In this document: positions 27,741 to 36,528 of the stretch, in pieces | Position numbering within the stretch: position 1 is the stretch's first letter | Layout of the letters: every line of letters begins with the position of its first letter | Assembly: GCA_022652545.1 (NCBI GenBank) | Contig: JALCRM010000008.1 | Coordinates: 1-64,000, forward strand | Length of the DNA: 64,000 bases | From: Lachnospiraceae bacterium | GTDB lineage: Bacteria > Bacillota > Clostridia > Lachnospirales > Lachnospiraceae | Direction: 5' to 3' | The notes under the pieces: model-generated | Told to the model about the DNA's origin: nothing | Databases searched by the model: none | What the model saw: the letters and a program-made list of their open reading frames with translations, nothing else | Program-made: the position numbers and the translations under genes

Positions 27741-29300
27741 TCAGAAACCGGCGTAGATCATGCCGGCTGCATCGAACCCGGACCCGTATTCCCCGAACAG
27801 TACAATTACCGCAACTGCTGCGTAGATCAATGACCATCTGACCACCCTGGTATGAGAGGAGTACCGGGAGTAAAGGTCTTTTTTCTTTTCCTTCAGTATG
27901 TCGGCAGTCACAATGGCTGCGATCCCGAACGCCAGGGTCACGCTTTCCGCAGGCTCGAGGTCCAGGCCGTTTTGCATGATCACCGAAGCAGCTTCGGAAA
28001 ATTTCGGCCGGAAAAGAATACTTTTGAACATGACGCCGGCCTGCTGCAGATCGTCCGCCCTGAAAAGCATTTCTCCCATGGAAACGATGATCATCAGCTT
28101 AAGGAATCTGAAGATCCTGAAGCCGGTGCTTTCCAGGCTGAATCCGATCCTCTTTGAAGCCTGAAGCAGCGGCTTTTCAAGGATCAGTTCTGCCAGTATC
28201 AGGCAGAAATAATAAAGCCCGTATAAGACATAGTTGATCCTGGGTCCGTGCCACAGTCCGTTTGAAAGCCACACCAGAAAAAGCGGGACGACCGAGCCGG
28301 CCAGCATTCCGGCCTCCCGGCCGAATCTTGTTTTGACAGCCTTTGTCAGCTTCACATTCGGCCGGCTGAGAGAAACAGGATAGAAAATGTAATCCCGCAG
28401 AAAGGTCCCCAGCGTTATATGCCATCTTCTCCAGAAATCGCTGGCGTTTTTTGCGAAAAACGGCTGACGGAAATTCTCCGGCAGCCGGACGCCGAATATC
28501 CTTGCGCTGCCGATCACGATGTCGATCGTCCCAGCAAAGTCGGCGTACAGCTGCAGCGTATACAGGATCGCACCGAGAAAACAGAGGGTACCGTTCGAAG
28601 TGTAGCTTTTGAAGATGCGGGTGACAGGAAAATACAGATAATCAGCGACGACCAGTTCCTGAAACATGCCCCAGAGTATCCGCAGGTATCCGCGTTTCAG
28701 ATCTTCCTTTGAAACAGGTTTTCCCTCGATCGCAGGCCGCAGGGAGCCGTCATAGCGCGCGATCGGCCCTTCCAGCAGAGTCGGGAAAAAGCACAGATAA
28801 AGGGCCAGATCTGCCAGGGAGGCTTCAGCCTCGATCCTGCCGCTGCAGACATCCGATATATAGGAGATCGCCATCAGCGTGTAGTACGAAAGGCCGACGG
28901 GAAGCACCGCTGAGGATAAAACAGGGGACACAGAGTCTGCATGGAAAACCCTGAGCAGCGGGGCTGCGGCGCCGGAGACCCAGCCATAGTACTTCAGCAT
29001 GAACAGAACAGCCAGCAGGAGCACGATCCCGAGCGCGCTTACGGCCTTTTTTCTGCCGGCCGTTGCTTTCTTTGTCTGCGTCCCTCTGTTCAGGTCAATA
29101 TTCTGGATCCAGATGCCGGTGTGATGAGCGATCATGACAGCGGCAAAGAGATATACCACCGCGGGTCCGCTCAGCAGACAGAAAAACAGGCAGCCGGAAG
29201 CCAGCAGAACGTATTTCCTTATTCCAGCCGGCACAGCCTGATACACAATGATTACGATCGGCAGAAAACATGCGGCATAAGCCAAAGTCGGATAACTCAA
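27741..29300 (-). CDS. MBOAT-family membrane O-acyltransferase (AlgI/DltB type)
   Basis: A 519-residue polytopic membrane protein with the MBOAT hallmark KNASDFWRRWHITLGTFLRDYIFYP and the catalytic-histidine region SNGLWHGPRINYVLYG. Family members pass acyl groups across the membrane for O-acetylation or O-acylation of extracellular polymers. The start is TTG 29300, with GGAGG eight bases upstream. It lies 24 bases after an SGNH-type protein gene, the usual partner in AlgI/AlgJ- or Dlt-like systems. Confidence 0.92.
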   Translation of the reverse strand: MSYPTLAYAACFLPIVIIVYQAVPAGIRKYVLLASGCLFFCLLSGPAVVYLFAAVMIAHHTGIWIQNIDLNRGTQTKKATAGRKKAVSALGIVLLLAVLFMLKYYGWVSGAAAPLLRVFHADSVSPVLSSAVLPVGLSYYTLMAISYISDVCSGRIEAEASLADLALYLCFFPTLLEGPIARYDGSLRPAIEGKPVSKEDLKRGYLRILWGMFQELVVADYLYFPVTRIFKSYTSNGTLCFLGAILYTLQLYADFAGTIDIVIGSARIFGVRLPENFRQPFFAKNASDFWRRWHITLGTFLRDYIFYPVSLSRPNVKLTKAVKTRFGREAGMLAGSVVPLFLVWLSNGLWHGPRINYVLYGLYYFCLILAELILEKPLLQASKRIGFSLESTGFRIFRFLKLMIIVSMGEMLFRADDLQQAGVMFKSILFRPKFSEAASVIMQNGLDLEPAESVTLAFGIAAIVTADILKEKKKDLYSRYSSHTRVVRWSLIYAAVAVIVLFGEYGSGFDAAGMIYAGF

Positions 29301-29324
29301 TGTGCTCTCCTCCGGGCAGCGCCC

Positions 29325-30311
29325 TTATTCATTGGCCCATCCGGCGTATTTTACTTCATCTCTGTGGTCTGTAAGTCTGTATTTCTTCTGCAGATATCTG
29401 CCCAGATATTTGCTCACCTTTGCAGCGCCCGCGCGGTTCAGATGATCTCCGCCGTCAAAGGTATCCTTTTTCCAGTCGATTTTTACTTTCTGCTTATATT
29501 CAGGCAGATTCATGTCAATGTATCTTCGCCTGTTGTTTTCCGCCCACTCCCTGATCCCCTTGTCCTTACCGAAATCCCAGTCGTTAGTGGTCGGTATGGA
29601 GACCAGGATCAGATCAGTACCGTTCTGCCTGCATAAGGCATTGATCTTATTCAGATAAACCAGATTGTCATCCGGGATCGGCTGTTTTTCCACAGTCTGG
29701 TCTGAGTATTGGGACGGCAGCTGTTCCAGGGCGTAAACCGTATCTTTCCCCGTACTGCCGTGAAAGTTTCCTGTTTCACTGTCCGTTTCCGGGAGCAGCA
29801 GGTACTTGTATACGGCGTGGTTCCGCAGGACCGGAAATGCCGCGGCATATGCATTAAAGATGACGGCATCCTTATATTGTCCCGAAAGGTTATCCAGGTA
29901 CTCGGTCTTCAGGCCTTCGTCCTTGTAAAAGGAATTGGTTTCCAGAATGACTGCCTTGGGGTGCTGCTTAAGCAGGGCTTTTCTGAGTACCGCATAACTG
30001 TCAGCAAGCCTCAGGGCAGGGGTGCCGAGGTTATGAGACGTGATCCCTCTGCTGTTCCAGAGGACTTCCGGGGAAAGCCCGTAGTATACCGTGCTGTTTC
30101 CCGAGATCAGTATGTCCAGAGGCCACTCTGCCTTTTCTTCTTTGTCAAAACAGTACAAATCCCGGCTGGCTTCCACGATATTATAGACAGGGTCCGGATG
30201 AGGTGCTGTGACGGCAGACAAAAGTACCATCAAAACAGCCAGTATAAGAAGAAAATATACTGCTTCACGGTGCTTAACGAAGGTTGTTTTTATGAACTGG
30301 AGCGGTCGCAT
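29325..30311 (-). CDS. SGNH/DHHW-type membrane-anchored acyl-transfer partner
   Basis: A 328-residue protein with an N-terminal membrane anchor (about residues 18-37) and an extracellular SGNH-like domain. The nucleophile strand is DILISGNSTVYYGLSP, and the late catalytic Asp/His pair is in FDGGDHLNRAGAAKV. Such proteins act with the MBOAT protein to transfer acyl groups to a cell-surface polymer, as AlgJ/AlgX or DltD do. It is the first gene of the pair. The polymer acylated is unknown. Confidence 0.8.
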   Translation of the reverse strand: MRPLQFIKTTFVKHREAVYFLLILAVLMVLLSAVTAPHPDPVYNIVEASRDLYCFDKEEKAEWPLDILISGNSTVYYGLSPEVLWNSRGITSHNLGTPALRLADSYAVLRKALLKQHPKAVILETNSFYKDEGLKTEYLDNLSGQYKDAVIFNAYAAAFPVLRNHAVYKYLLLPETDSETGNFHGSTGKDTVYALEQLPSQYSDQTVEKQPIPDDNLVYLNKINALCRQNGTDLILVSIPTTNDWDFGKDKGIREWAENNRRRYIDMNLPEYKQKVKIDWKKDTFDGGDHLNRAGAAKVSKYLGRYLQKKYRLTDHRDEVKYAGWANE

Positions 30312-30422
30312 GGTGAAAATATAGTCTATATGGAAAGCGCAGTCAACCTTGGGGACGGCAAGCGTCCGCCCGTGCAGGCCGCCTGCCGTGGTTCAAGCAT
30401 TTGATTTCCATGTGAAAATGCT

Positions 30423-30489
30423 CTTCAAGACTGGTTTGTTCGCGGCGATAGTGTCGTGACCTCCGAACAATCAGCGCCGCGCCTCGACC
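30423..30489. repeat. Hairpin repeat family, copy A
   Basis: About 65 bases with conserved ends and a variable centre: TTTGTTCGCGGCGA at 30435-30448 and GCCGCGCCTCGA at 30476-30487. CGCGGC can pair with GCCGCG. The same ends and a similar preceding TTCAAGAC occur twice in tandem at 57292-57430. The copy lies in the gap between the SGNH gene and a small forward gene. Confidence 0.6.
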
Positions 30490-30609
30490 TTATAATGACA
30501 GCCCTTGAGGTCAGCGCACGCCGCCGGTCCAAAGTCTGAGGTAGTATAATGTTTTCAGATGATCCCGCATTTGCGGCAGACGAAAAACAGAGAGGACAGA
30601 AAGGACAGC

Positions 30610-30849
30610 ATGCATCTGACAGGTTTCTGGAAAAAGAAGAGTTCCGGCGCAGCGCGGCAGGATTACGACCGAGAAAACGAGGTGCCTGTGATCCGGGCCA
30701 GCATCTGCAACGGAGAACAGGTAGCAGGCTTCCGCAACATACGGACCGGGCATTTTTCGGAAGTCACTGTGATCCGCAGCGATGCCGATCTGCGAGAATT
30801 CGCGGAGACGTATGGACTCGGGACGGAAGACATTCGCAAGGAATACTAG
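30610..30849 (+). CDS. Small conserved-looking hypothetical protein
   Basis: A 79-residue soluble protein beginning MHLTGFWKKKSSG, with a basic N-terminus and a compact remainder (PVIRASICNGEQVAGFRN, TVIRSDADLREFAETYGL). The wording recalls a small clostridial family of unknown function. AAGGA lies about five bases before ATG 30610, and a terminator follows. No function is assigned. Confidence 0.6.
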   Translation: MHLTGFWKKKSSGAARQDYDRENEVPVIRASICNGEQVAGFRNIRTGHFSEVTVIRSDADLREFAETYGLGTEDIRKEY

Positions 30850-30938
30850 GGAACATCGTGGTTATCCGGTCATTCAGTCATCCATGCGCGGGCAGAAGGG
30901 TTCCGTGTCCGGAGCATACGCAGAGTAACAGGGCAGGA

Positions 30939-30976
30939 GGTCAAAATCGAAAGTATGATTTTGACCTTCTCTTTTT
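30939..30976 (+). terminator. Rho-independent terminator
   Basis: GGTCAAAATC (30939-30948) pairs with GATTTTGACC (30957-30966), followed by TTCTCTTTTTA. It ends the small gene at 30610-30849. The GGTCAAAA/TTTTGACC stem recurs in the terminator at 57651-57691. Confidence 0.8.
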
Positions 30977-31112
30977 ATATTCCGCAATATGGCAGCATGG
31001 ACAATGGTAAAAGCGATTCCGCGGAAATGATTTGCTGCCGGGAGCATATAAAATGCAATCATGAAAGGCTGGCTGGACCACGCGCCGGCAATGAATGAAC
31101 GGAGGAAGCAAA

Positions 31113-31454
31113 ATGACGAACAGAGAACTGGTACAGGCTTTTTACAAGGAGTTTTTCAATGACCACATCATTGCTGCAGCCGAGAAGTATGTGAGAGAGG
31201 ACTATAAACAGCATAATCCGGGCGTGGGACAGGGAAGACAGGCACTGATGACGGCGTTTGGCGAAAAGTTCCGGACGCAGTCGGATTTTCACCTGGATAT
31301 AAAGATGATCATTTCGGAAGACGACATGGTCGCCGTATACCTCAAGAATACAGCGCCGGACGGGACCGTAAGATGCAGGGTCGTCGACATTTACCGCGTA
31401 GAGAACGGACAGCTTGCGGAGCACTGGGATGTGCTGCAGCCGACCGGAAAGTAA
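31113..31454 (+). CDS. SnoaL-like/NTF2-fold protein
   Basis: A 113-residue protein of the SnoaL-like NTF2 fold: YKEFFNDHIIAAAEKYVREDYKQHNPGVGQG at the start and the closing VDIYRVENGQLAEHWDVLQP. Family members act as small cyclases, isomerases or binding proteins for ring compounds. ATG 31113 has GGAGGA about seven bases upstream. Its stop codon is inside the first unit of the tandem repeats that separate it from the flavoprotein gene. Confidence 0.85.
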   Translation: MTNRELVQAFYKEFFNDHIIAAAEKYVREDYKQHNPGVGQGRQALMTAFGEKFRTQSDFHLDIKMIISEDDMVAVYLKNTAPDGTVRCRVVDIYRVENGQLAEHWDVLQPTGK

Positions 31455-31571
31455 ACACGGCGGAGCGTGCCGTCAACATAAGTAAACACGGCGGAGCGTG
31501 CCGTCAACATAAGTAAACACGGCGGAGCATGCCGTCAACATAAGTAAACACGGCAGAGCGTGCCGTCAATA
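31451..31571. repeat. 31-bp tandem repeat, four units, each a small hairpin
   Basis: Units start at 31451, 31482, 31513 and 31544, exactly 31 bases apart, with one or two substitutions between them. Each contains ACGGC-N7-GCCGT, which can fold as a hairpin. The first unit supplies the TAA stop of the SnoaL-like gene. The array ends just before the ribosome site of the next gene. Confidence 0.85.
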
Positions 31572-31598
31572 TTTATCAGGAGAAGGGAGATCAGGATC

Positions 31599-33059
31599 AT
31601 GGCTGACTATACAACACAGATCTGCGTCATCGCAGGAGGACCTGCCGGTCTGTCGGCAGCAGTGCAGGCAGCGGAAAACGGGGCGGAAGTCATCCTCGTC
31701 GAAAAGAACGCCGCAGTCGGCGGTGCCGCCAACATGGGCATGGGCCCGCTGGGCATCGGGACAAAATATCAGAAAAGGCAGATGGTGGACATCTCCGTGG
31801 AGAAAGCATTCAACATGTTCATGGAGTACACCCACTACAATATCGACGGACGGCTTGTAAAGCGCTATTTCGAGCAGTCTGCGGAAACGATCGACTGGCT
31901 CGAGGACATGGGCGTCGAGTTTGAAGGAGCCTTCAAATACTTTACCAAGTCGGAACCCACCTGGCATATCGTGAAATCCGACCAGGGCATCGGGCCGCGC
32001 GCGGCTTCCTTCATGAACAAGGCGCTGTATGCACGCGCCCAGGAACTCGGCGTGAAATTCCTTATGGAAACACCTGCCAGGAAGATCCTGAAAAAGGACG
32101 GCAAAGTCTGCGGCGTGCAGGCTGTGGACAAAAACGGCAAAGAGATTGAGATCGCCTGCAGTGCCGTGATCGTCGCGGCAGGCGGCGCAGGTGCCAGCCC
32201 GGAGACCATCAAGGCCGAGACCGGCTACACATGGGGAAAGGATATGTTCAACTTCGCCATCCCCGGCAACACGGGTGACGGCATCCGCATGGCATGGGAA
32301 GCAGGCGCGGACCACGTGCCGGTCAGGATCGAACAGGCGGCCAGCCTCGAAGGGATCGATGACCTGCCGGGCAGCGTAGCCAACATACTCGGACAGCCCA
32401 ACCTGCTTGTCAATCTCTTCGGCAAGCGTTTCATGGATGAGGAACAGATGCAGAACACGACTTTCCTCTCCAATGCGGTCTCTCATCAGAAACACAGAGT
32501 GGCGTTCAGCATTGTGGACAGTTCCATCGTGAAGTATTACATGCGCAACGGCGTGGATGAGATCTGTCTGGTGCGCTCCAACCCGGATGTTTCCGATTTC
32601 CCGGATGCCGTGAAGATGGCCAAGGAAAACGGCAACAAAGGTCTGTTCATTGCAGACAGCATCGAACAGCTGGCGGAGATGACGGGCATCGACAAGGAAA
32701 GCCTGCTCGAGACAGTGGACAATTACAACGACTACTGCGACAGCGTCGATGAAGAGTTCTTCAAACGCAAAAGATATCTGCGTCCCATCCTGAAGGCTCC
32801 GTTCTATGCGGGACAGTTCCGTCCGGGCGGATACGGCACGGTCGGCGGCATCCGCATCAATGAGAACTGCGAGGCCTGCGACGCCGAGTTCGAGCCTGTG
32901 CCCGGCCTGTATGCCGCGGGCGCGGACGCCTGCAACATCTATGACGACAGCTATATGTTCCTGCTGCCGGGCAACTCCATGGGCTTTGCGGTCAACACCG
33001 GCAGGATCGCCGGAATGACGGCAGCGGAGTATGTCCAGGACCAGGAAAATGCGGATTGA
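31599..33059 (+). CDS. FAD-dependent fumarate-reductase-like oxidoreductase
   Basis: A 486-residue flavoprotein of the fumarate reductase/succinate dehydrogenase flavoprotein superfamily (FAD_binding_2), without heme or FMN-binding domains. The FAD loop IAGGPAGLSAAVQAAE is at residue ~10, VIVAAGGAGA in the middle, and PGLYAAGADACNIYDDSYMFLLPGNSMGFAV near the end. Such soluble reductases reduce activated C=C or C-O bonds in fumarate, urocanate, cinnamates or isoflavan-type compounds. Tetrahydrodaidzein reductase is of this family and similar length (established knowledge; no specific identity claimed). It heads a run with two Fe-S proteins that could feed it electrons. Confidence 0.85.
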   Translation: MADYTTQICVIAGGPAGLSAAVQAAENGAEVILVEKNAAVGGAANMGMGPLGIGTKYQKRQMVDISVEKAFNMFMEYTHYNIDGRLVKRYFEQSAETIDWLEDMGVEFEGAFKYFTKSEPTWHIVKSDQGIGPRAASFMNKALYARAQELGVKFLMETPARKILKKDGKVCGVQAVDKNGKEIEIACSAVIVAAGGAGASPETIKAETGYTWGKDMFNFAIPGNTGDGIRMAWEAGADHVPVRIEQAASLEGIDDLPGSVANILGQPNLLVNLFGKRFMDEEQMQNTTFLSNAVSHQKHRVAFSIVDSSIVKYYMRNGVDEICLVRSNPDVSDFPDAVKMAKENGNKGLFIADSIEQLAEMTGIDKESLLETVDNYNDYCDSVDEEFFKRKRYLRPILKAPFYAGQFRPGGYGTVGGIRINENCEACDAEFEPVPGLYAAGADACNIYDDSYMFLLPGNSMGFAVNTGRIAGMTAAEYVQDQENAD

Positions 33060-33086
33060 CGTAAATGACAGTTCGGAGGTTATCTG

Positions 33087-35201
33087 ATGGCGTCCATAAC
33101 GATTGACGGAAAACAGCTGACAGTTCCAGACGGGAAGAATGTGCTGGAGTGCGCACTGGACGCGGGGATCTACATCCCGCACCTGTGCCATCACAAGGAT
33201 CTGGAGCCGATCGGCTCCTGCAGAATGTGCATCGTCGAGGTAGAAGGCCGGGAGGGAGTGACTCCTTCCTGCATGCTGAAGGCCAGGGACGGGCTCGTTA
33301 TACACACGGATACGGAAGCAGTGAAGAAACTGCGCCTTCTGGCGCTCGAACTGCTGCTTACGGGACATCCGGAGGACTGCTCGACCTGTCCGAAATACGG
33401 ACACTGCGAACTGCAGATGCTGATCCAGTACATCGGGCCCAAGACCGGCAGGATGAAGATGCGTTCGAAGGGCTTCCAGGAGGACGAGCGCAATCCGCTC
33501 CTTATCCACGACATGAACCGCTGTATCCTGTGCGGCCGCTGTGTGCGGGCGTGCAATGAGCTGCGGGGCGTGAAGGTGCTGCAGTATGAGAAGCGCGACA
33601 TGGAAGTCTATGTCGGCGCGCTGGGGAACCGGCTCCTGACGGATGCGGACTGCCGCTTCTGCGGTGCCTGTGCCGAGGTCTGTCCGACAGGCGCCATCCG
33701 TGACCGGAACGACGATCCGGATGTGCCGAAAGAGGACAGGATCGTGCCGTGCAAACACGCGTGCCCTGCGCACACGAATATTCCCGGCTATATCCGTTTC
33801 ATTCGCGAAGGAAATTACGATGCGGCCGCGGCGCTGATCCGGGAAAAACTTGTTTTTCCTGCCACGCTCGGCTATATCTGCACACACGCCTGCGAGCTGG
33901 ACTGCAAGCGCGGGCAGGTGAACGAAGCAATGTCCATCCGGAACCTGAAGCGCTACGCGGCGGAACAGGACACCGGGAAGTATTGGAAAAACAAGGGGAA
34001 ACAGCTCCCGGACACCGGCAGGAAGGTCTGTGTTGTGGGTGCCGGTCCTGCGGGACTGACAGCGGCCTACTATCTGCGCAAGCAGGGACACGATGTCACG
34101 GTGAAGGAAGCGCTTCCGCAGCCCGGCGGCATGCTGCGCTACGGGATCCCGGGCTACAGACTGCCCAGGGAAGTCGTGGACAGGGAGATCTCCGTGATCA
34201 CGGAGCAGGGCGTGCGGATCGAAACATCGCAGAAGGTGGAAGATCTCGCCGGTCTGCGCAGTGAGTTCGACGCGGTGCTCGTGACGGTGGGCAACCACCA
34301 GGGCGTGCGCCTGCCCATGCAGGGCAAGGACCTGCCGGGCGTACTTCTCAACATCTCTTTCCTGCAGGCGGCAGCCATGGGAGAAGAGACCGGCCTCGGC
34401 AGATCTGTTGTGGTGCTCGGGGGCGGCAATGTCGCTTTCGACTGCGCAAGGACCGCAAAGCGTCTGGGCGCGGAGGAGATCCATGTGGCGTGCCTCGAAG
34501 CGCGCGACAAGATGACCTCCGACGACGAAGAGATCGAACAGGCGAAGGAAGAAGGCATTTATGTACACCCCGCCCGTACCTTTGAGCGGATCACCGGCGA
34601 AGAGCATGTGACCGGCGTGGACTTCATGAACGTCAAATCATTTTCCTTCGATGAAAATCACCGTCCCGTGATCGTCAAGGAAGAGGGCTCGGAGAGCCAT
34701 ATCGACTGCGATACCGTCATTTTTGCGACGGGGCAGCGTGCCGATCTCACGGAGGCCTGCGGACTGACGCTCGGACGCGCCAATTCCGTGGCAGTCAAAG
34801 ACATTGACCGTGACAAAACATCTTCCGTGCCGGGTGTTTTCGCGGCAGGCGATGTGATCTACGGCACAAAATCCGTAGTCATGGCCGTGGAATCCGGACG
34901 TGAGGCTGCAAGCCAGATCGACCTGTACCTGGGAGGGGACGGCGATATCAGCGAGCATCTGGCGCCGGAGCAAAAGGCAGATCCCTGCATCGGACAGATC
35001 CACGGTTTTGCCTCGCTCAGCCGCGCAAAGACGGAGATCGATCCCGCGGCGGAAAGACAGGACAATATGGATCTTTTCGACCACGGATTCTGCAAAGAGG
35101 CAGTCTGCGGGGAATCGGAGCGCTGCCTGCAGTGTGACCTGCGGCTTCAGATCTCGGCGCCGCGCACCTGGAACACTTTTGAAAAGGAGGCGCAGCAATG
35201 A
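33087..35201 (+). CDS. NADPH-dependent Fe-S oxidoreductase (NuoG-like N-terminus + GltD-like)
   Basis: A 704-residue electron-transfer protein. In order it has a plant-type [2Fe-2S] domain (GSCRMCIVEVEG), a NuoG-like His/Cys cluster (HPEDCSTCPKYGHC near residue 92), two [4Fe-4S] motifs (CILCGRCVRACNE and CRFCGACAEVCPTG), then a glutamate-synthase-small-subunit-like domain (CPAHTNIPGYIRFI). This ends with FAD loop VVGAGPAGLTAAYYL and NAD(P) loop VVLGGGNVAFDCARTA. It would collect electrons from NAD(P)H and distribute them through its clusters. It overlaps the next gene by four bases (ATGA), implying one complex. Confidence 0.88.
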   Translation: MASITIDGKQLTVPDGKNVLECALDAGIYIPHLCHHKDLEPIGSCRMCIVEVEGREGVTPSCMLKARDGLVIHTDTEAVKKLRLLALELLLTGHPEDCSTCPKYGHCELQMLIQYIGPKTGRMKMRSKGFQEDERNPLLIHDMNRCILCGRCVRACNELRGVKVLQYEKRDMEVYVGALGNRLLTDADCRFCGACAEVCPTGAIRDRNDDPDVPKEDRIVPCKHACPAHTNIPGYIRFIREGNYDAAAALIREKLVFPATLGYICTHACELDCKRGQVNEAMSIRNLKRYAAEQDTGKYWKNKGKQLPDTGRKVCVVGAGPAGLTAAYYLRKQGHDVTVKEALPQPGGMLRYGIPGYRLPREVVDREISVITEQGVRIETSQKVEDLAGLRSEFDAVLVTVGNHQGVRLPMQGKDLPGVLLNISFLQAAAMGEETGLGRSVVVLGGGNVAFDCARTAKRLGAEEIHVACLEARDKMTSDDEEIEQAKEEGIYVHPARTFERITGEEHVTGVDFMNVKSFSFDENHRPVIVKEEGSESHIDCDTVIFATGQRADLTEACGLTLGRANSVAVKDIDRDKTSSVPGVFAAGDVIYGTKSVVMAVESGREAASQIDLYLGGDGDISEHLAPEQKADPCIGQIHGFASLSRAKTEIDPAAERQDNMDLFDHGFCKEAVCGESERCLQCDLRLQISAPRTWNTFEKEAQQ

Positions 35202-36463
35202 GCACTACATTTGAGCAGGTGACAGCAGGGAAAACACCGGCACAGGTCCTGGAAGCCCTGGAGGCGTCGGAGGTCCGCGAGTACGGGATATACGCAGACC
35301 GGATCGGCGGACACATCGCCAAAGCGCGGCAGCTGTGCGGGGAAGACGGTACGGAGATCAGCGGTGTTACGGCTGCTCTGAACAATGCGGACACGGACTA
35401 CGTGCAGCTTTCGCTGCTTGCGGAAGATCCGGCGAAAGTACTGCTGGGACTCAGGATCCTTGCGTTTGCGCTGGGGACTGACTGTATGACTCTTTACCTG
35501 CCGGCAGCCTTTGCACCGGCGGCCGTAACTGCACAGGCAGCCGGCACGTCACCGGCAGCCGCGGGGAAGGCGGCAGAACTGGCTTCACGGCTGCAGCCGC
35601 TTGCGGAAGAAGCCGGCGTGGCGCTGAAAACAGGCATCGTCGACATGCGTGCCGAGAGGTACGCAGTCCATATCCATATCGTAACGGCGGCGGATATTGC
35701 GGATTGTTTTGACGGAGGGATCTCCGATACGGTCCTCCTGTCCGTGAACGGGCAGGAACCGCAAAAGGTCGCGCGCAAGGCGGCGGTAGGAGAACTGGCG
35801 GACCTTGCGAAAGCGAAGGCCGTCTACATGAATTACCGTTACATGACGCCTGAAGAAGCGGCGAAGGTGACGGCAGACAGTGTCATGAACGGTCTTGTCA
35901 CGGTACTGACCGGCAGCGACTGCGTCGTCGCGGACTGCGAGAAACGGCTGCTGGCCGATCGCGCGCAGAGCTGCGGAAAGTGCGTGTTCTGCAGAGAAGG
36001 CCTGATACAGCTCGGCTACATGCAGAAGGAGATCACGCAGGGCAGAGGAAAGCCGGAGTATCTCGACCTTTCCCGCGAGATCGGCGAAGCCATGTGCGTT
36101 TCCGATCTGTGCAGCCTGGGACAGGAGACTGCGAAGAAAGCGCTGAGCGGAATGGAAACGTTCGCCGCGGAGTACGGCGAGCATATCCGGAAAAAGAACT
36201 GCCCGGCCGGAGTCTGCATGTCCAAGGAACATTACTACATCGATCCGAAGCTCTGCACAGGCTGCGGCGACTGCGAGGACGTCTGCCCCGCTGACAGCAT
36301 AGAAGGCAGGCCGCAGTACATCTACATGATCGATGATCTCGGCTGTACGCGGTGCGGCAAGTGCATCGAAGCCTGCGGAGAACAGGCGATACAGAAAACA
36401 GCCGGCAGGCTGCCCAAGCTGCCGGACCGCCTCACAAGGGTGGGCAGGTTCCACGCCCGTTGA
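35198..36463 (+). CDS. NuoF-like Fe-S protein lacking FMN/NADH motifs, with two extra [4Fe-4S] clusters
   Basis: A 421-residue protein. The middle has the NuoF cluster-N3 motif SCGKCVFCREG with a later Cys (CSLGQ), and the C-terminus a two-cluster ferredoxin domain (CTGCGDCEDVCP, CTRCGKCIEACG). The N-terminal part retains a NuoF-like stretch (DPAKVLLGLRILAFALG). I cannot find the glycine-rich NADH loop (GRGGAGFP type) or the acidic FMN segment. It may thus be a scaffold relaying electrons from the upstream NADPH oxidoreductase, to which it is translationally coupled. The run of Ala/Gly-rich sequence at 105-130 looks like a linker. Confidence 0.8.
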   Translation: MSTTFEQVTAGKTPAQVLEALEASEVREYGIYADRIGGHIAKARQLCGEDGTEISGVTAALNNADTDYVQLSLLAEDPAKVLLGLRILAFALGTDCMTLYLPAAFAPAAVTAQAAGTSPAAAGKAAELASRLQPLAEEAGVALKTGIVDMRAERYAVHIHIVTAADIADCFDGGISDTVLLSVNGQEPQKVARKAAVGELADLAKAKAVYMNYRYMTPEEAAKVTADSVMNGLVTVLTGSDCVVADCEKRLLADRAQSCGKCVFCREGLIQLGYMQKEITQGRGKPEYLDLSREIGEAMCVSDLCSLGQETAKKALSGMETFAAEYGEHIRKKNCPAGVCMSKEHYYIDPKLCTGCGDCEDVCPADSIEGRPQYIYMIDDLGCTRCGKCIEACGEQAIQKTAGRLPKLPDRLTRVGRFHAR

Positions 36464-36528
36464 AGACGGGCATCGTCAAAACATGATCCACGGATGCTGA
36501 AAACACACCACAAAAGGAGAACGGCACG

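Noticed and set aside
31451-31571. Possible CRISPR array
   Set aside because: The units are contiguous 31-bp copies without spacers, and no cas genes are present. It is a tandem repeat.
31566-34607. A 1013-codon open frame on the minus strand
   Set aside because: It lies antisense to the flavoprotein and NADPH oxidoreductase genes, whose protein motifs and ribosome sites are clear. Its own translation is His/Arg-rich with no recognisable domain, an artefact of GC-rich codon use.
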